Shown here: in pieces, positions 36,394 to 49,700 of the stretch | Numbering within the stretch: the first letter of the stretch is position 1 | Layout of the letters: every line of letters starts with the position of its first letter | Assembly: GCA_019916065.1 (NCBI GenBank) | Contig: CM034239.1 | Coordinates: forward strand, 35,302,419-35,366,418 | Source of the DNA: Vitellaria paradoxa | Taxonomy: Eukaryota; Streptophyta; Magnoliopsida; Ericales; Sapotaceae | Length of the DNA: 64,000 bases | Direction of reading: 5' to 3' | Position numbers and translations under genes: made by a program | The notes under the pieces: model-generated | The model's input: the letters and a program-made list of their open reading frames with translations, nothing else | What the model was told of the DNA's origin: nothing | Databases searched by the model: none

Positions 36394-37951
36394 AGTTATT
36401 ATCGTTATTTATTTTTAGTTTTTCTCTTTCCTCCTTTTTCTTTCGTTATTTAAAAATTTCTTTCCTCATTTCTTTTCATCATTTAATATTTTCTTTATTT
36501 AATATTTTACCCTTTAAAAGGTAAAAATTGTATTTTTAAATTGAAGGTTTTTGTTAATTGAATGGATGATATTAAACTTCAGATCTCTAAAGTTTCGAAA
36601 CAACTTTAGGTCCCCCTCAATCCATGAAAGTTTAGAAACAACTTTAGGTCCCCCTCAATTCGTGAAGATGTGGGCTCTTTATTTTCATGTTCGCTCTTAT
36701 TAAAAATAAAATTATTTAATAAATTAAAATAATATTATAAAATATTTATTAAAAATAAAAAGTAATATATTTTTTTAAATCAAATAATATTATTTATTTA
36801 TCTTTATTTAAATTTATATTAATTTAAAATTTTGATTATTTTAAATTTATCTTTTAGTTGTTATCTTTTTTTTTTTATCTTTAATTACTATAGCTTTATT
36901 TATATCTGGTTTTTATCTTTTACTTATTTTGAATTTATAAGAGGGAACGCTCTCCTTAATCATTTTTGTCTTTCCTCCTTTCTTTTTCATCATTTAAGAC
37001 TTTCTCTTTCTTCTTTTATTTCAACATTTAATATTTTTTCTATTAGTTGATTTACCCATTTAAAAGGTAAAAGTGTATTTTTAAATTGAAAGGTCAAATC
37101 AAGTTTATATTGATTGAATGGTTAAAATATTTAATATCAAGTCTCTCAGTTTAAAAGTAATTTCAGACCCCTTAATTCGTAAAGATGCAGATTCTTCATT
37201 TTCATCTTCGCCCCCTATTAAAAATAAAATTATTTAATAAATTAAAATAATATTATAAACTATTTATTAAAAATAAAAATTATATATTTTTAAATTAAAT
37301 AATATTTATATAATATTATTAAAAATAATTAAATCAAATAATATTATATATTAATATATGCTATTACATAAATATAATTAATATGTAAGTGGGTATCTAA
37401 GCCATTATCAGAATGGAGACTATTGTTCCAATTTTCATATTCATTTGGTGTTACTTAAAATCCAGAACTTGATTCCAATCCCCTTAAACCCTTTCCATGT
37501 GAGGAGAGTAATTTGGATCCCTACTAAAGACGGATACGGAGTCTAACTATCATGTTAAAATAACAAATTATCCAAATAAATAAATAAATAAATAAATAAA
37601 TTATTTACAAATGGGTCTGATAACATACATCAAGTTAATTCATAAAAAATATTTTAAACTTGTTGTTTTTTATTTTATTATCATTATTATTATTTTATTA
37701 TTTTTTTTTTTGGTTCAAAAGAGCAACCTACCCCACCGTGGTCTTCATCCATCCATGCACCGATTTGGCTGGTTTGGTTTGGGCTGGATAGGGACGTGAG
37801 CAAAACATATCAAATCCGACCCTACATGAATTATGGGATACGATACGGTTAACCAGCTGGCTCAAGAATGGCCATCCACTGCTTTAATGAAAAAGAAGAT
37901 AAGTCATAGCATTAGCAGCGCCCATTACGGTGGCTAGTGTACAGAAGAAAA
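36394..37951. other. AT-rich region with two-fold duplication, upstream of the NFU-like gene
   Basis: 36420-36780 and about 36960-37310 are diverged tandem copies (period about 550): both carry TTTCCTCCTTT, TTTAAAAGGTAAAA, TGAATGGATGATATTAA or TGAATGGTTAAAATATTTAA, a CCCC-TCAATTCGTGAAGATG-like line and AATAAAATTATTTAATAAAT. 37577-37605 is an (AAAT)n run. 37690-37951 is likely promoter and 5'UTR of the downstream gene. Confidence 0.6.
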
Positions 37952-39544
37952 ATGTATCTGGACCTTCTTCTCCATGGACACCACCACCACCACCAATTGC
38001 CAGTAGTACGAGTCGTCCAATCTCCTGTCTATCTCACTGCAAATCTTAGATTAGAACAAAGGAGTAAAATCAATAGTTTCCGGCAGCCAAAGGCGCTGCT
38101 GATATGGAGAATGAAAAATCCCTCACAAGCTCTTACCAAACCGCGCTACCGGACGATTTCAGCATCACTTCAACCACTGGACTTGACAGAGGACAATGTC
38201 AAGCAGGTCTTGGCCGATGCACGAGCTGAGGCAAGTAAACTTCATAGTGTAAATTATGGAATGTAACATCAATTTTATTCCCGCTAATGATCGCGTAAAA
38301 AAAAAAATTACTTGGTGCTTGGTTGAGATTGTACCGTGCAAACGCATTTTGTAGTAGATCATACTGAAATTTAACTACATGGCATAATCTAAAAGGCGGT
38401 AGAACATTGTTCTAGAACTAAGAAATATTTATATGGCATAATCTCAACGGAAGTAGAACATTGTTATAGGACTAAGAAGTATGGACATTTTAAAATGAGT
38501 ATCATATCCGTAATCGACACATATTTGACACACGTATTCGACACATATCAGATACCTTGGATACTTCAAAATACGTGTCGAACACGCCACTGAGTGTATT
38601 ATATTATTGTATTATTTTTTTTTCAAATATATTATTAAGACAAATTTATATTTGAGTAGTCGAATCTCTTAAAATAATAAAATCTTATAAGTTATATTTT
38701 GTTACGGTATATATATTAATTTATATATTAAATTAATTTTGTTGTGAATATTATATTAATATATTAGGTATTAAAAATACATAAAATTTATATTTTTGGA
38801 CTGTATTCTTATTTTTTTTTAAATTATTTTATCAGTGTTAGTACGTGTACCGTATTCGTATTCCTTTATCTGTATATATACTTCTGAGCTCTAGCAGCAC
38901 CAAATAATTGATCCATTATATATGGAAATATTGTTGATTGAAATTACATGAGGGTTTGTCTATTTGGCAGTTTGGGCAGATCTTTGACACTTCAGTTGGC
39001 ATAACAGGTGACTGATTTAATTATTCCTCAAAGGTACATGTAGCCCTTTTCGCCTCTACGTTCATGCATTCCAACTGTATAATGTGGTACAAATGCAATG
39101 TCAAAAACCATGCAGGAGTTGCAGAACTTGCTGAATTGGATGGACCCTTTGTCAAGATTAGTCTCAAAGGTCGGTTTTGGCACAAAAGATCAACTGTCTT
39201 GGACAGATTAGCAAATTACTTGAAGCAGAGGATCCCCGTAAGCAGTCCAGTAGTTAGTTTGCGTTTTCTCTGCATCCATAACAAGAATCGGACGTAATGT
39301 TACTTATTTCTGCCAAAATTTACCAATTACTTTTAAAACACAACACATTAACAAGTTCAATATTACAAAAATGTCATTGTCACGTCATTTTAGCAATAAA
39401 TTTTGATAAACAATTCTAACAGTATGTCGTTTTCATTCTCAATAACTTGATGCTACTAACATACCATTCTTTTTTGTTTAGGAAATCTTGGAGGTAGATA
39501 TAGAAGATGAGAAACAATTGGATGACAGTCCAGAAAACTTCTAA
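37952..39544 (+). CDS. NifU C-terminal (NFU)-like protein lacking CxxC, probably organellar
   Basis: Four exons: 37952-38230, 38971-39007, 39116-39237, 39482-39544; joined 501 nt, 166 aa. Residues 1-72 are basic, Ser/Arg/Leu-containing and without conserved motif, fitting an organelle transit peptide, with an odd run of His at 8-14. Residues 76-153 follow the Nfu fold pattern: LTEDNVKQVLADAR at the start (Nfu: LT-ENVE-VLDE-R), LDGPFVKISLKG in the centre, LANYLKQRIPEILEVDIED at the end (Nfu: ME-KIPEI-AV). Where Nfu proteins carry the cluster-binding CGSCPSST, this has RFWHKRST; the mature domain has no cysteine. It therefore cannot bind an Fe-S cluster in the classical way. Intron 1 uses a GC donor (GAG/gcaagt); others are GT-AG. 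The tail KQLDDSPENF is characteristic of this plant family as I recall it. Function unknown. Confidence 0.85.
38385..38481. repeat. Tandem duplication, about 70-bp unit
   Basis: GGCATAATCT(A/C)AA followed by GTAGAACATTGTT(C/A)TAG and ACTAAGAA occurs twice, at 38381 and 38434, in intron 1 of the NFU-like gene, directly beside the MITE at 38472. Confidence 0.8.
38472..38888. mobile_element. hAT-type MITE, copy A (417 bp)
   Basis: In intron 1 of the NFU-like gene. Ends CTAAGAAGTATGGAC and TATATATACTTCTGAG correspond to the family ends CTAGGAAGCAGGGATAC and GTATCCATGCTTCTTAG. The interior shares AAGACAAATTTATATTTGAG, CTCTTAAAAT and TATATTAAATTAATTTTG with the copy at 49899. Flanking octamers TTATAGGA and CTCTAGCA match at only 5 of 8. 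Oldest-looking copy. Confidence 0.75.
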
Positions 39545-40715
39545 GGTATGTATATTTGACCTGAAAAACTGTTACCTCTAAAACATGAGGAGGTAAAATA
39601 TATTACATTTGTTTCTTCAAAAATTAAATAGAACCATTCAAGTTTTTAAATACCTCTCATGCTGTCAAGTTTCTTTAACAAGTTACCCTTATGATACATA
39701 AAAGTTAAAAATTATACAAAACCCTGTTAATGTCGGACGAGTTCTGTGTGAACTAATCAAAATATCCTCACATAAAATTCTATAAATTATTGACAATTTG
39801 ATTCCTTACATTGATTATTGACAATTTGACTCCTTCCATTTTGAGTAAGAAAATTTTGCTTAATTTGTATACAAATATTTAATATCAACTAAATTCAGCA
39901 CACTTTTTAACTGTAATATTTGACATCAATAGAGTGAAACTTAAAACTAGGAAACTTTATAATAAATTTTCAGATGTGAAAAACATTATCTATTTTTCAA
40001 GAAACCTTGGGAGATTTACCCTTTAAATAACCATATAATTGATACAGAAAGTTTTGATTTATTTCACGTTCAGCATTACGCTAAATTTTAATTACTTATA
40101 TCTGTTACACTATACCAAGCTCAAGCAATAAATTATCTTCTTCTCAGAGCCCTGGAGGAATCCACCACTTGTTATCGGCCTCTCACTGCCGTTCCACTGC
40201 ATCATTTTAGATGACCTTACTTGGATGGGCTCTTGAAGTGCTTAATTGGATTTTGGAAGGAGCCAGCAGAGATGCACAACTGTGGTGGTGGCACGAGAAT
40301 TCAGGCAGCAGCAATAACCGATATGGGCACAAGAACAGCAGCAAAAGCTGCATCAACCTTCCCATTTTATCTTATTCACTTGTCCAATTGTAAAACTCAA
40401 CTTGCCTAGTGTTACTTTTGGTGGCGGCAAGAATCAACATCTGATTACAAATCTCATTTGTGCATAGCCTTTTGAATCCAGGTTAATGCAGATTCAAAGT
40501 AGCAATTTTCATTTTCAGGTTGAATGGTAACATGCACAATTTACTCAACTGGATGGGCATAAGAAAATTACCAGAAGTAAAAAAAGAAAAAAGAAAAAAA
40601 AGAAATGAACAGTGATGAGACAACAATAAAAGGATCTGCTAACTGGGATTAGGTTCATTCCTTGTGGGAAGATCTCTAACTTGAGGAAACTTGGATTTAT
40701 TCAGTTCAAGCTACA
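39545..40715 (+). other. 3'UTR of the NFU-like gene, with a likely 3'UTR intron, and short intergenic space
   Basis: One base after the TAA a strong donor (TAAG/gtatgt, 39546) begins an intron-like AT-rich stretch that ends at ttcttctcag (40147); 40148 onward is GC-richer (CCCTGGAGGAATCCACC...) and reads like the 3'UTR exon. 40205-40409 has short frames of no recognised homology. The minus-strand RCC1-like gene ends at 40716, so the two genes are tail to tail. Confidence 0.5.
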
Positions 40716-43700
40716 TTATTCAGCAATCAGGACAAGGTTATGATCAAAGCCTGAAACAGCCTGCAAAACCTCAGAACCTTCCAAAAATTCAACCAGCTGT
40801 GGCTCAGCTTGATCAATGGAGCTACCTAACCCCAGCCTCCCATTTCTACCGCTGCCCCAAACCCAAATCTGCCCTTCAGACGTCAAAGCAATGGAATGTG
40901 CACGGCCCCCTGAGACTGAAATAGGGTTTTCCCCTGCCAGATCCTCAACCACCAACGGGAGGTTTTCCGGGCCTCCTCTCCCCAGCTGAGAACTCTGGTT
41001 CCATCCCCATGAAACAATGCCTGTGGTATCTCCTCCATCCTCTGACCTTGCAATTTGGCATATGGCCAAGGAATGGCCAAGTCCCGATGCAATAGAAACA
41101 GGACGGAAGCTTATGTCAACTGGCAGCATTCCCAAATCTTGATTAACTCTGCCCAACTGGCCATATATATTGCTCCCACTGCTCATTAGGGTACCATCAC
41201 CTGAAATAAGACAATAGAATTCACATCAATGCAAACCACATACAAGTTACATACCTAACTGCAATTTGATTCGTATCCCTTACGGCAAAGGACTAATGAA
41301 TGGTCAAGCCCACACGCCACGTCTACAACTTCAAAATCACAAAGCTCTTTGATTAAACAGGGCTCCCAGATGATAGGCATGTCTTTCTCCTTCTCCATTC
41401 CTTCCGATACCAACTTTTCAGCAGCTTCTAATACTGAACTCGAGAGTTCTTTTGCTTTTGATGTATCAGTGATTGAATCTAATGGAGATGACTCCAATGG
41501 CTTGCCCATCTGTCCTAATCTACCATCTGCTGAATAACCCCAGCCAAATAATTTTCCATCATTGGTCAAAGCCAGAGTGTGTCCCCAACCAAGTGATACC
41601 TGTCAGACAAAAATGAACGTAAGTTCATCCATCCCATCAGAGAAATGACAGTAAATCTGCTAGATAGAACCCATGAAGTTTCAAGCGAAGCTCGCTAATC
41701 ACAAGTCAACAGCAACATCAGTGTAAGCAGTAAATATTACATTTTTCTACCTTAAGCATGATTTGAGGACCACCTTAACTATCTCTTCTCCCACAAGTGC
41801 TTCAACTCTGGAAGGTGAAACAGCCTCAGTGATTCCTTTTCCAAGACCAAGCTGTCCGCGCTTGGACTTCCCCCAGACCCACAAAGAGCCATCATCTCCA
41901 ATTGCTGTAGAGATGACACCAGATGCAAAAGCAGCCCGTACTTTTACTTGACCCAACCCTTCTACTCTCTTGGGTTCATTCCATGACTCTCTGGGGCAAA
42001 CCAAAGAAAAGAAATTAGTAACTTGCTTTCCATGATTTGTACAGGCTATTTCTAGACAAGAACTCCATGAGCAAATTAGAAAGTGTCTTGAAATCTGTCA
42101 CCAGCTCTGCACAAAAGGGAAGAGTGTGAAAGCTTTCAGTTCAGTAACCAGGAGAAAAGATTTCATTTGTTGATTATTTCCCAGAAAATAAAATTAACTA
42201 GTAAGTTCTTAAGACAATACAGCTGAGAAATCAATTGCTACAGTTACTTAAGATAGACTGAGAAACTGAATGAAATATAATTTCCTTTCTTTTCCAAATT
42301 GTTTTAGTTCATATAAAACACCTCTATTCTTTTGATAAATTATATGAACTTTCTTATTCATCAAGAAGACAGTTCATTTTGAGCTTCCATGTTGCATCCG
42401 CAAGCGCCGGAGGGATCACCCTCTCTCATTTTCTCCCTTTCTTCTCTTGGTTTTAAAGTGGGTCAAAACTTTTCTATTTGAGTTCAGTTTATCAGGAAAT
42501 TATAATTAATTTTCCACGTTTCTAGTTCATTTATCATATGCAAATAAAACTTCATAGGCTTCATTTACCTCTTATTCAAGATTTGGAAGTATGAAAAATC
42601 AAGAAAGGATACTGTCAAAAGACCATTGCCATAATAGACAAATAAACAAAGACTGGTTAATTATGTGGAAAAAGCAAAATTATTAAAAGCTCCGCCAGGC
42701 AAGAAGGGTTGCCAAGATAGCATTAGCCTAAAGTCAGAAGTCATATGGTTGTTTTGAGTGTTATGGTGCAAAGGATGGTGGAGGTGTAAAAGTTATAAAG
42801 AGTGTAGAAACTAGGATCATGTTGAAAACAGCAAGAAATAAGGCTGGCTGATTTAAAGGGGGATAAAAACATCCATCAGTTAAATGATGATTCAAGAGTG
42901 TAATGATATTCGGGATCATGTATATTTTCCCAACAAGATGAAGTAATAGTGAAGGCTTATGAAGCACGGATACTTCAAGATAAATGCTGTATCTACATCT
43001 AACATATACTAAACACACGTAATCCTCAGACACACCCCCACAATATTTGTCGGTGGAGTGTCCAATTATTTCACACTTTTTTTTTTAATTTTTGAGCAGC
43101 AAGAACCCTTAAAATTATAAGATCTTTTATCAATGAATTACTGAATTAGTTTTATTGTGAATGTTATATTCACATGTATAAATAACAAAAAATTATAAGA
43201 AAATTTTCTTTTTTATATCTCTGCAGTGTCTATATCCTCAAAAAATTTTTTTTTGGGTTAAAAAAAATTGCGGTTGTCTGTATTCTGATCCAAGCTTCAT
43301 AGGTGAAAGCTCTTTAGCATCGAGAGTCATAACAAGTTTGAAGTGGTGCAATGTGATTGATGCTTACAAAGCTACTCAACAAGATTTTTAAAGACTAAGA
43401 AAAATGGAGGAGCCATGTAGAAACAACTACTAAGGTGCCCAATAGGATTGCATACATGATTGTCTTCAGTGTATAAAATATTTGTTTAGCTATTTAATAC
43501 AAGTTGACCATGTAAATCTCTCCTAATCTTAGGTGATTTCACTGATTTGTATTACATATCCCACTTGTTATAGGATTGTAATTTCCTCTTCGATATATAA
43601 TTTATTTAGTCTCACATCAAGTATTGAGATATTTAGAGCAACTCTTTGCAAAATTCTTCTTGTTAAACTTACCATGGTATCAAAGTTTTCCAAGGATTAA

Positions 43701-46700
43701 TCTCCTTCTCTTCCTATGGCCTCTCATGGCTATGACATTTGATTCTTTTGCTCCTTCTCCTCTTTCCATTTAACTAAACACCATGACTCATATGGTGAAT
43801 ATTAAACCAAAATCAACCTACCTCTTATAGAAAAATCGATTTCTGCCTCTACTAGCAAATCAAAACCATATGGGGTTACATCAATGGTTCATCTAAGGAG
43901 CTGCCCATCACCATTCTTGACTCTGCAAATAAGCAAGAACCGAATTCAAGACATCTTTTGTGGAAACTAGTTGATCAGGCTGAATTCAGACTTATAATTT
44001 CTAGTCTTTCTGAAGAAGACATGAGTGAAGTCTTGGGTATGTCTTCTGCCTTTGATGCTTAGACTACCTTAGAGTCTGCCGTTCTAAATAAATCAAAGAC
44101 ACGAGAATTACAGATCAAAGATGATTTACTATTGATGAAGAAAAGGGCAAAGTTAATGAATATTAAGGGGAGTTCAAATATCTCCGTTATCAGGTAGCCA
44201 TGATAAGATGCTCTATTGATGTTACAGATCATGTTGGTTGATTTTAGAGAGATTTGGGACCTGCCATTTCATCTTTTTTTACAAAAATTCTTTCTCAAAC
44301 ACTGATTCCAATCTTTATGAAAGTTTTACCCAAGACTCAGTCATTAACTCTGTCAAAACTTTTGAGACTTCTGTTAATTAACCTACTGCCTTTAAGGCAC
44401 AGAGAAACAGTGCCTTTCATGATGGTGGCAACGATAATTTTCCAATCCGCAGTGGACAGGACTGTTATTGCACAACTAGTGGCGGTAACCATGACAATCC
44501 TTGTGGTAGCCGTCATGGAGGCTGTAGTGGTGGTCAAAGCAATAACTATAACTGAGGTTATAATAATTTACAATCTTTTTCTTCTAACAATGGCCAAGTT
44601 TCTACTCGTCAAATATGTAAAAAAGAAGGTTACATTGCTTCCACTTGTTGGTGGTGCTATTATACCAAGGAGGAGAATTGTGTAGATAATCATCCAAGTG
44701 CTAAGCAACCGGCTCAATTGGCCAAGGCACTTAATTCGTTCACCATACATGACACACAAGATCCTGGAGGGTATACTGATAGTGGAGCATCCTCTCACAT
44801 AAACTATGATGCTGGTAATCTTAACACCTCACTACCCTATACCAGTCATGACAAAGTCGTCGTTGGCAGTTATGAATCTCTTCCAATTACTAATACTGGC
44901 TCTTTAGCTCATACCTCTTCCTTTTATTATTATGCTTTCTTGATGTTCTAATTGTTCCATCTATTACAAAACAAATTGATTTCCATCAGTAATCTTACTA
45001 AATATAATCATTGTCCGTACTTCTACAAATCTTGGATTTACTATCCATGATTTCATATGTGCACAGAGATGGGAATCGATAAATGTGTGAATAGCCTTTA
45101 TTCTTTTGCTTGGGATGGTAAACTTGTTCCACTATAGGACCACTTTCAGCCATCCAGCTCCTCTTGCAGTTGGCATGCTAGATCAGGCCATTCACCTTTT
45201 CGCGGTATTGAGATTTTCAATAAGAACAAAACTACTTTTGTTAGTTCTCCATTTATCAATTTCATTTGTAATGGTTGTCAATTAGGCAAGAGCAATTGAC
45301 TCCCTTTTTCTATTAATAAAAAAACCTAGCTCTTTTCCATTGCAATTAGTACATTGCAATTTATAGGGACCTTCTCTGGCTGTGACTCCTTTAGGTTATC
45401 ATTTTTATTTGATCTTTATTGATGATTTTTCTTGCTTCACATAATTTTATCCACTCAAAAATATGGCTGATTTACGTTTATTCTTTTTCGAAAACAGTTG
45501 AAAATCAATTCTCCTATACAATTAAATCTATTCAATTTGATGGTGACATGGAGTTTACTAATCACGGCTTTTTGTATCATATCTTTTTTGCCGCATTATT
45601 CAGTGCATGTCTTGTCCATATATGCTAGCTCAAAAATGGTCGAGTTAAGCGCAAACATGTACTCCTGCCTTGCTTTGGGTTGAGGCTTCTGCTATAACTA
45701 CTTACACAATCAATCATTTCCAAACACTAGTGCTTAGTGACATTTCCCCTCATACTCTTTTCTAGTACATTCCGCTTAGTGACATTTCCCCTCATACTCT
45801 TTTCTAGTACATTCCCACTTACTCCATGTTGCATTCATTTGATTGTTTGTGCTATCTTTACGTGATTATATATGACTCATAAACTTGCTCCCAAATCTTT
45901 TTCCTCGTATTTTTCTTAGGCAAAGCACAACTCATAAAGGTTTGTGCTACCTTGATTGCTGCTCTCACTGCATTTATGTTCCTCGTTGTGTGGTGTTTGA
46001 TGAGCATAATTTTCCCTTTGTTGGTGATAATCCTTAATTTACTCGAGGACCTTGTTACCTTTTTTGATAATTACTTGTTGCCTCATAACACCACTTCTTG
46101 CAGTTCTCTATCTACTTCTGCAGGCTCATCTCCTTCACATGGCACTTCTCCTATAACTTCCTCATCACCTTCATGATCGTGTGTGATCTATCTTGGTGAT
46201 GAGGTGCCATGGCATGCCAACACTCTCAGTCCACTTCCAGTTGATGTGTCACCAGCAAATGCTTTCCCACAGGCAGTCTTGTATTCAATTTTCTCTCTTC
46301 CAGTCCAAGCTCACCGTGTTCTCGAGCCCCCATTGTTTGCTTACAGGGGATAATAGGATTGAGACACATGATTTATCACTATCTATAGAATCTTTATTTA
46401 GCTATTTAATACAAATTGACCACGCAAATGTTCCTAGTCTTCAGGTGATTTGTATTATGTAGCCCACTTATTATGGGATTATAATTTCGTCTTCAAAATA
46501 TATAGTATCTTTAGTCTCACATCTTGGGTTGAGACACTGAGAGCAACCTTTAACAAAATTATTCTTTTAAACTTACTGGTGCCTATGCATACATAATGCA
46601 GATCTAACTCAAATGACACTATGAAGTAACTGATAGTGGAAGCATAAGACTTGGCCTTCAAGCTCAGGAGAAATGTTTGGTGCAAATAGTCTTGGAAGTC

Positions 46701-49700
46701 AGGGGCGAAGGCATGAAGGGGCTACGGCGGGCTGTAGCCCAAGTAAAATTTTGGCAAAAAATTTTTTAGCGGTAACATTTTGTTTTAATTATTTATAGCC
46801 CAGGTAATACCCAGCTCATAGCCCAAATATATTTTAAATTCTAGTCTAATTATTTATAACCCAGGTAATACTTAGCCCATAGTCCAAATATATTTATAAA
46901 TAGAAAATAAATTAGTAGCCCTAAAAGCCAAAAAAAATAAAAATAAAAAATTAGGACAAAAACTAAGAGTGCATACCGGGTAAAACTTGTAACTCTTGGA
47001 TAAAACTCAACTCTTTAACCTTTTTATCTTCTTAGTAAACCAAATTCTTTTCTTTCAACACTGAGATTTTCAGAGCGAAGGACGAGAGGAGACCGATACG
47101 AACAGGGTTCCTTTCAAATCCCAAAAGGTATTATATAATATATATTATATAATATATTATATATTATATAATATATTATATATATATATATAACATATGG
47201 TTTTGTTTGTTGTAATCTTGTAGAAACAAACAAACTCCTTTTTTTTTTTGGTGGGGAAGTCTGTTTGGTTCTTTCTCTCTCTCTCTCTATCTCACTCTCT
47301 CTCTCTTCTTTTTTTTTTTGTGGGAAAGTTTGTTTGATGCGGCTGTTTTTCTTCCTTTTTTTTTTTTTTAATATCTTTGGAAGCCTCTGTGATGCCTTTA
47401 TGAATTTTTTTCTATGCCTTTAGGGCTATTTGCTGGGTTGTTTTTGTCTTTTTTTTTTAATTTTAATTTTTAGTCTATATCTTTTTTTATTTTTATTTTT
47501 CTATGCCTTTATTTTCATTTTTATTTTTACAATTTATATCTCTAGAACTTTCCAATTATTACAATCTGTATATATATTGATAAATATGTATCTCAAAATT
47601 TCTTTTTGGTTGCAAAAGCATAAGGATTCAACCTATTTTGGAGCTATTGTTAGACACTTGGACTGTTGCTAATAGTATTGGAAAGGTTTAAAGGTTAGTT
47701 TATATAATTGCAATATAATAATAATTCGGGGGAAATACATATGCAATTGGTAAATCTTGACCCATGGACCCACATTTGGTTTGGTGGGGGATGAGTGAGA
47801 GGGATAATTAGTTAAATTATGTGTACAATGTTAATGTGTATAATTATGCTCTATTTCAGTTTTATTTGCTCATGTGATTTATTTAGATTGGATTTTATGG
47901 TTGCATATGTCACATAAGCTAATATGCACCAAATATCATTTTAATAGGTTATAAATTATAATGGAAACTCAAAGAAGCAAGAGAAAAAAAACTATATTTT
48001 CATTTTTTAAATCAAGGAAACAAACATCAACTAGTGAGAGACATTTGCCATCCAATGTTGATAAATCAAATCATAGCGACCAACCCCCTTCCAAATCTCG
48101 AAGAGTTGAAATTGATGTTAGTACTCTTGAATGGGATCCTGGGATACAAATTCCTATATGGCAGCATCTTGTTAATCAATGGGATGAAATTAGAAGAGCT
48201 TATATCAAAATGGGTCCGTATCAACTTAAGTTGGTAGAGCACCCAAGGACAGAATCAGGGAGACAGTATCGTCGATTTCAATACTCTTGGTTCGATCAAT
48301 TTCCTTAGTTACAGTACTCTCCTTCAAAGGAAGCAACATTTTTCTTTCTATGCTTTCTTTTTCAAGAAAAAATGCCTCATCATCCCGCATTCATTAGCGA
48401 AGGCTTTAGAAGTTGGAAGAGATTTAACAATGGGGCTAGATGTGCACTTTGAATGCATGTGGGAGGTCCCACTTTACCACATAATAATGCTGTGTATGAA
48501 AGTAATTGGATATATTGACACAGTGTTAAATGCACAAATTGTAGAAGAAGTTTAGAAGAATCGGTTACGACTTACGGCAACAATTGAAAGTATTCGGTGG
48601 CTTAGCTTACAAGCATGTGCATTTAGAGGTCATGATGAATTTTCCTTTTCTAATAATCGTGGCAATTCTGTGGAGATGATAAGATTTATGGGAGATTGAA
48701 TGTTAATATTGATGATGCTATCTTAGAAAAAGCTCCCAAAATGCAAAGTATACCTCACCAACTATTCAAAAAGAAATTTTGCAAATTGTCACAAACAAAG
48801 TGAGGAAAAAGATTCATAAAAAAGCTAGAAATGCAAAGTTCTGTATTTTAGTTGATAAAACCAAAGATACATCAAATAAAGAACAGATGGCTATTGTTTT
48901 GAGATTTGTTGACATTCAGGGTTCCTAACGAGAGCGCTTTTTTGAGATTATGCATGTTTCATACACTACTGCTTCAACACTCAAAAACGAAATTTCTGAT
49001 GTCCTTGCTGGATATAACTTGCATATCCTCAATATGTGAGGTCAATAGTATGATGGTGCTAGCAATATGCATGGTGCATGGAATAGACTACAAGCTTTAT
49101 TTCTTAGAGATTGCCCATATGCATATTATGTATATTGTTTTGCCCACCAACTACAACTAGTATTAGTTGCAGTTGCAGGAAATGAGATTTCTATATGGCT
49201 ATTTTTTTCAAAACTGATAGCCATTATCAATCTTATTAGTGCTTCTCTCAAACGTCATACCAAGTTACATTCTGCTCAAGCTATAGAAATTGCACATATG
49301 ATAGCTACTGGAGAACGTGAGACTAGTAGAAGGGCTAATCAGATTGGTAATTTGCATCGAAGTGGAACTACTCAATGGAGCTCTCATTTGATTCAATTTG
49401 CAGTTTAATAGATATGTATAGTGCAACTATTGCCGTACTTTTTTTTTTTGGCTAAGTAACTATTACTGTACTTGAAAGCATGGTTCATAAGGGATCCTCT
49501 AACTCTATATTTGGAGAAGCTAGTGGTTGTTTGATTGTGATGAGATCTTTTGAATTCATATTCATCCTATATTTGATGCATAAAATTATGAGGATTACTG
49601 ATTTACTTTGTTAAGCTTTGTAGCACAAATCTCTTGACATTTTAAATGCAATGAATCTAGTCTCAAGTGCCAAAATTTTGCTTCAAACTTTGAGAGAAGA

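Noticed and set aside
44337..44685. Open frames in the copia region with Thr/Val-rich low-complexity text
   Set aside because: Out-of-frame readings of gag-derived DNA; no family match and overlapping on both strands.
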